Origin: Pseudomonas sp. LS.1a | GTDB taxonomy: Bacteria; Pseudomonadota; Gammaproteobacteria; Pseudomonadales; Pseudomonadaceae | Assembly: GCF_022533585.1 (NCBI RefSeq) | Contig: NZ_CP092827.1 | Location: forward strand, 846,001 to 910,000 | Length of the DNA stretch: 64,000 bases | Direction of reading: 5' to 3' | In this document: positions 61,696 through 64,000 of the stretch, in pieces | Layout: each line of letters begins with the position of its first letter | Numbering within the stretch: position 1 is the stretch's first letter | The notes under the pieces: model-generated | The model's input: only the letters and a program-made list of their open reading frames with translations | The model's database searches: none | Told to the model about the DNA's origin: nothing | Program-made: the position numbers and the translations under genes

Positions 61696-61774
61696 GGGGA
61701 ACAGGGAGTAACCGGTTATCGGCCTGTTCGGGCTTGGCTTTAGTCATTTTGCACCGAGCCAAGGAATGCTCGGG

Positions 61775-61866
61775 CCCCTGTGGGAGCGGCTTTAGCCGCG
61801 AACACCGGCGCAGCCGGTGCCATGCACCGCGTTGGATTCTTCGCGGCTAAAGCCGCTCCCACAGGG
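61775..61866. repeat. REP inverted pair
   Basis: Forward unit GGGAGCGGCTTTAGCCGCGAA and reverse unit TTCGCGGCTAAAGCCGCTCC, joined by ACACCGGCGCAGCCGGTG; a degenerate extra unit lies at about 61915-61945. Confidence 0.85.
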
Positions 61867-61955
61867 TACGCGGATTGCTTGCAAGTTCAGCTATTCATGC
61901 GACAGCGCAGGCCAAAGGGCCGGGCCACCTCCCACAGGTACCGCGCTGGTTTCAA

Positions 61956-63509
61956 TCAGCGCAGCCCCAGCCGACGGGCCAGGCGGCTAAGGTTGGCGCG
62001 GTCCAGGCCGAGTTCCCGGGCAGCCGCTGCCCAGTTTCCTTCGTGCCGCTGCAGACAGGCTTCGATCACCTGGCGCTGGTAGGCGTCGACGGCTTCGCGC
62101 AGACCCCCCTCGGGTAGCGGTGCTGCCTGCAAGGACGCGGCAGGGGAGGGCGGGATGCCGGGCGTTGCCGTTGCGCGCAGGTCCAGGTCGATGGCTTCCA
62201 GGGTAAGGATGCGTGGCCTGTCAGGGTGTTGGCCCAGCGCCTTGAGCGCCGAGCGACCGATCAGGTGTTCCAGTTCACGCACGTTGCCTGGCCAGTCGTA
62301 GGCCAGCAGCGCGGCCTGGGCTTCGCTGCTCAGGCGCAGGCTGTTCAGGCCCAGGCGCGAACGGTTCTGTTCGAGGAAGTAGCCGGCCAACAGCAGCACA
62401 TCTCGCCCACGTTCGCGCAACGGTGGCACGTGCAGCGGGTACACGCTGAGGCGATGATAGAAGTCGGCGCGGAAGTTGCCAGTGCGTACTTCTGCTGCCA
62501 GGTCGCGGTTGGTGGCTGCGATCAGGCGCACATCCACCCGGTGCTCGCGGTCCGAGCCCAGGCGCTGCAACTGGCCGCTCTGCAGCACACGCAGCAGCTT
62601 GGCTTGCACCGTCAGCGGCAGTTCACCGACTTCGTCGAGGAACAGTGTGCCGCCATTGGCCAGTTCGAACTTGCCACGGCGCTCGCCATGGGCACCGGTG
62701 AAGGCACCGCGCACATGGCCGAACAGTTCGCTTTCCACCAGGGTGTCGGGCAGGGCAGCACAGTTCAGGCTGACCAGCGGTTTGTCGGCGCGGTTGCTGG
62801 CCTGGTGCAGGGCCTGGGCCACCAATTCCTTGCCAACGCCGGTCTCACCGGTGATCAGCACGGTCAGGTCGCTGCCACCGACCAGGCGGATTTCCTCCAC
62901 CAGGCGCTTGTGCGCAGGGCTCTGGCCAATCAGCTCTTTATCCTGGCCGCTGGCCTGGCGGTAGATCTCGGCGCGGTGGTGCTCGTCTTCCGCGCGCAGG
63001 GCCAGGTGCTCGATGCGCTCGGCCACGGTGACCGTGGCGGCGGCCAGGCTGGCGAAGGCCTGCAGGGCGCCCAGCTCCAGGCTCTGGAACTGCCCCGGGG
63101 TGAGGGCGTCGAGGGTAACCAGGCCCCAAGGGCGTTCGTCAACCATCAACGGGCAGCCCATGCAGTCATGTACTTCCAGGTTGGCATCGGGGGTGTTGAC
63201 CAGGCCGTCGTAAGGGTCGGGCAGCTCGGAGTCACTGGCAAAGCGAGTGGGTTCCGGGCTGCTGAGCAGGACCTGGAAGCGTGGGTGCTCGCTGACCCGG
63301 AAGCGCCGGCCCAGTGTATCGGGGCTCAGGCCGTCCACTGCCAGCGGCACCAGCCACTCGCCGTCCAGGCGCAGCAGCGCGGCGGCATCGCAGGGCAGCA
63401 ACCCACGCATGGCCTGCAGCAGGCGGCGATAGCGTTCCTGGTCGGGCAGGTCGCGGGACAGGTCGCTGACCAGGGGCAGCAGGGTGGTGAGCAGCGGCTT
63501 TGTGGTCAT
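61956..63509 (-). CDS. norR: NO-responsive sigma-54 activator NorR/FhpR
   Basis: A 517-residue bacterial enhancer-binding protein. The GAF domain (about 20-165) binds nitric oxide through a non-haem iron. The AAA+ domain (about 190-420) has Walker A GETGVGKE, the sigma-54-contact loop GAFTGA and Walker B GGTLFLDEVGE. The C-terminal Fis-type HTH is at about 475-517 (NWAAAARELGLDRANLSRLARRLGLR). It is divergent from the flavohaemoglobin gene, the arrangement of FhpR/fhp in P. aeruginosa, and the intergenic region has NorR-like boxes and a -24/-12 element. Confidence 0.95.
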   Translation of the reverse strand: MTTKPLLTTLLPLVSDLSRDLPDQERYRRLLQAMRGLLPCDAAALLRLDGEWLVPLAVDGLSPDTLGRRFRVSEHPRFQVLLSSPEPTRFASDSELPDPYDGLVNTPDANLEVHDCMGCPLMVDERPWGLVTLDALTPGQFQSLELGALQAFASLAAATVTVAERIEHLALRAEDEHHRAEIYRQASGQDKELIGQSPAHKRLVEEIRLVGGSDLTVLITGETGVGKELVAQALHQASNRADKPLVSLNCAALPDTLVESELFGHVRGAFTGAHGERRGKFELANGGTLFLDEVGELPLTVQAKLLRVLQSGQLQRLGSDREHRVDVRLIAATNRDLAAEVRTGNFRADFYHRLSVYPLHVPPLRERGRDVLLLAGYFLEQNRSRLGLNSLRLSSEAQAALLAYDWPGNVRELEHLIGRSALKALGQHPDRPRILTLEAIDLDLRATATPGIPPSPAASLQAAPLPEGGLREAVDAYQRQVIEACLQRHEGNWAAAARELGLDRANLSRLARRLGLR

Positions 63510-63523
63510 ATTGACTCCTGTAA

Positions 63524-63580
63524 GTCGATATGACTATACGCCGGGGTGGGTCGTTTTGACATGATCGGCGTCAACTGCCT
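63524..63580. promoter_or_regulatory. NorR/FhpR-like binding sites
   Basis: Two near-matches to the NorR box GTCA-N3-TGAC: GTCGATATGAC (63524-63534) and GTCGTTTTGAC (63550-63560), and a weaker third GTCAACTGCCT (63570-63580). Three tandem enhancer sites are known upstream of E. coli norV. They lie 20-75 bases before the sigma-54-like element. Confidence 0.65.
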
Positions 63581-63600
63581 GATTTTGCTGGAGATAAAAG

Positions 63601-63617
63601 TTGGCACGGTTGATGTA
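63601..63617 (+). promoter_or_regulatory. Sigma-54-like promoter of the flavohaemoglobin gene
   Basis: TTGGCACGGTTGATGTA has a perfect -24 half (TTGGCACG) and a weak -12 half with GT in place of GC at the right spacing of ten bases, 47 bases before the ATG. The NorR-type activator next door makes sigma-54 dependence likely. Confidence 0.65.
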
Positions 63618-63663
63618 ATGACCGAGGCAGTCATTCGAAGCCACAGGCTCAGGAGTTGTTGCA

Positions 63664-64000
63664 ATGCTCAATGCCGAACAACGTGCAATCATCAAGGCCA
63701 CTGTCCCCCTGCTGGAAAGCGGCGGCGAGGCGCTGACCACCCACTTCTACAAGATGATGCTCAGCGAGTACCCGCAAGTGCGTCCGCTGTTCAACCAGGC
63801 CCACCAGGCCAGTGGTGACCAGCCGCGCGCCCTGGCCAACGGCGTGCTGATGTATGCCCGCCACATCGACCAGCTGGAGCAGCTTGGCGGCCTGGTCGGC
63901 CAGATCATCAACAAGCACGTTGCCTTGCAGATTCTGCCCGAGCACTACCCGATCGTCGGCAGCTGCCTGCTGCGCGCCATCGAAGAAGTGCTGGGCAAGG
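63664..64000 (+). CDS. hmp: Flavohaemoglobin nitric oxide dioxygenase (5' part)
   Basis: The first 112 residues of a flavohaemoglobin; the gene leaves the window. The globin domain is evident: MLNAEQRAIIKATVPLLE, THFYKMMLSEYPQVRPLFN with the distal-side Tyr, and NKHVALQILPEHYPIVG with the proximal His near residue 85. The missing part should carry the FAD/NAD reductase domain. The enzyme converts NO and O2 to nitrate. AGGAG precedes the ATG. Control by the divergent NorR/FhpR gene is indicated. Confidence 0.95.
   Translation, partial: MLNAEQRAIIKATVPLLESGGEALTTHFYKMMLSEYPQVRPLFNQAHQASGDQPRALANGVLMYARHIDQLEQLGGLVGQIINKHVALQILPEHYPIVGSCLLRAIEEVLGK

Overview
The window is a piece of a Pseudomonas chromosome, almost certainly from the P. 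putida group. The base composition is high in G+C. The gene order (mqo, YajG lipoprotein, rsmC, fatty-acyl-CoA ligase with DUF1302/DUF1329 genes, pta, trxB, nadC, ampDE, the Cra/fruBKA fructose PTS, NorR/FhpR beside flavohaemoglobin) is the order I remember for P. putida KT2440. Dozens of copies of the P. putida REP unit (core GGGAGCGGG-n-CCCGCGAA) sit between genes, mostly as inverted pairs. No rRNA, tRNA, CRISPR array, prophage or transposase was seen.

Layout. 1-8.6 kb: tail of an unknown gene, a PA4642-type protein, malate:quinone oxidoreductase, a YajG-type lipoprotein, an acyltransferase, two small proteins, an SRAP (YedK/HMCES-like) protein, an M48 lipoprotein protease and a TMEM165/GDT1 manganese exporter behind a yybP-ykoY riboswitch. 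8.6-22.5 kb: RsmC, a D-2-hydroxyacid dehydrogenase, an acyl-CoA ligase, an outer-membrane DUF1302 protein, a DUF1329 protein, a MalT-type LuxR regulator, then a response regulator with a repeat-rich tail overlapping a minimal histidine kinase, and a metallo-beta-lactamase-fold hydrolase. 22.6-30 kb: OmpA-type lipoprotein, phosphate acetyltransferase, DUF3565 protein, SlyD-type isomerase, glutathione peroxidase, glycosyltransferase and a soluble PAS-PAS chemoreceptor.

30.2-32.2 kb is the clearest accessory segment: a polymorphic toxin with a C-terminal Ntox15 (HxxD nuclease) domain and a GAD-like/Tdi1-type immunity gene. Composition drops sharply to A+T-rich exactly over the toxin tip and the immunity gene. 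32.3-39.3 kb is housekeeping: cysZ, trxB, nadC, a DUF1631 protein, ampD-ampE. At 39.4 kb lies an orphan RHS-core tip protein. 40.8-48.4 kb: tatD, then cra (GTG start) divergent from fruB-fruK-fruA, with a Cra operator between them. 48.5-54.5 kb: DUF3820 protein, a DUF2383 four-helix protein behind a near-perfect sigma-54 promoter, a diguanylate cyclase, an OprD-family porin and a small exported peptide. 53.1-59.4 kb: a four-gene operon (membrane-fusion protein, RND pump, OmpR-type regulator, sensor kinase) headed by a TGACA-N4-TGTCA palindrome. 59.6-64 kb: YkgJ-type protein, small exported protein, a CheV protein, NorR/FhpR and the start of the flavohaemoglobin gene, with NorR-like boxes and a sigma-54-like promoter between the last two.

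The regulatory sites generally match their neighbours: Mn riboswitch with Mn exporter, Cra box with fru operon, NorR boxes and -24/-12 element with hmp, and a heavy-metal-regulator-type palindrome with the RND-regulator-kinase operon. The strongest candidates for less-described biology are the mosaic toxin/immunity locus, the SRAP protein whose active-site Asn and His appear exchanged, the sigma-54-driven DUF2383 gene, the regulator/mini-kinase pair, and a 299-nt inverted-repeat element that supplies the stop codon of the glycosyltransferase gene.
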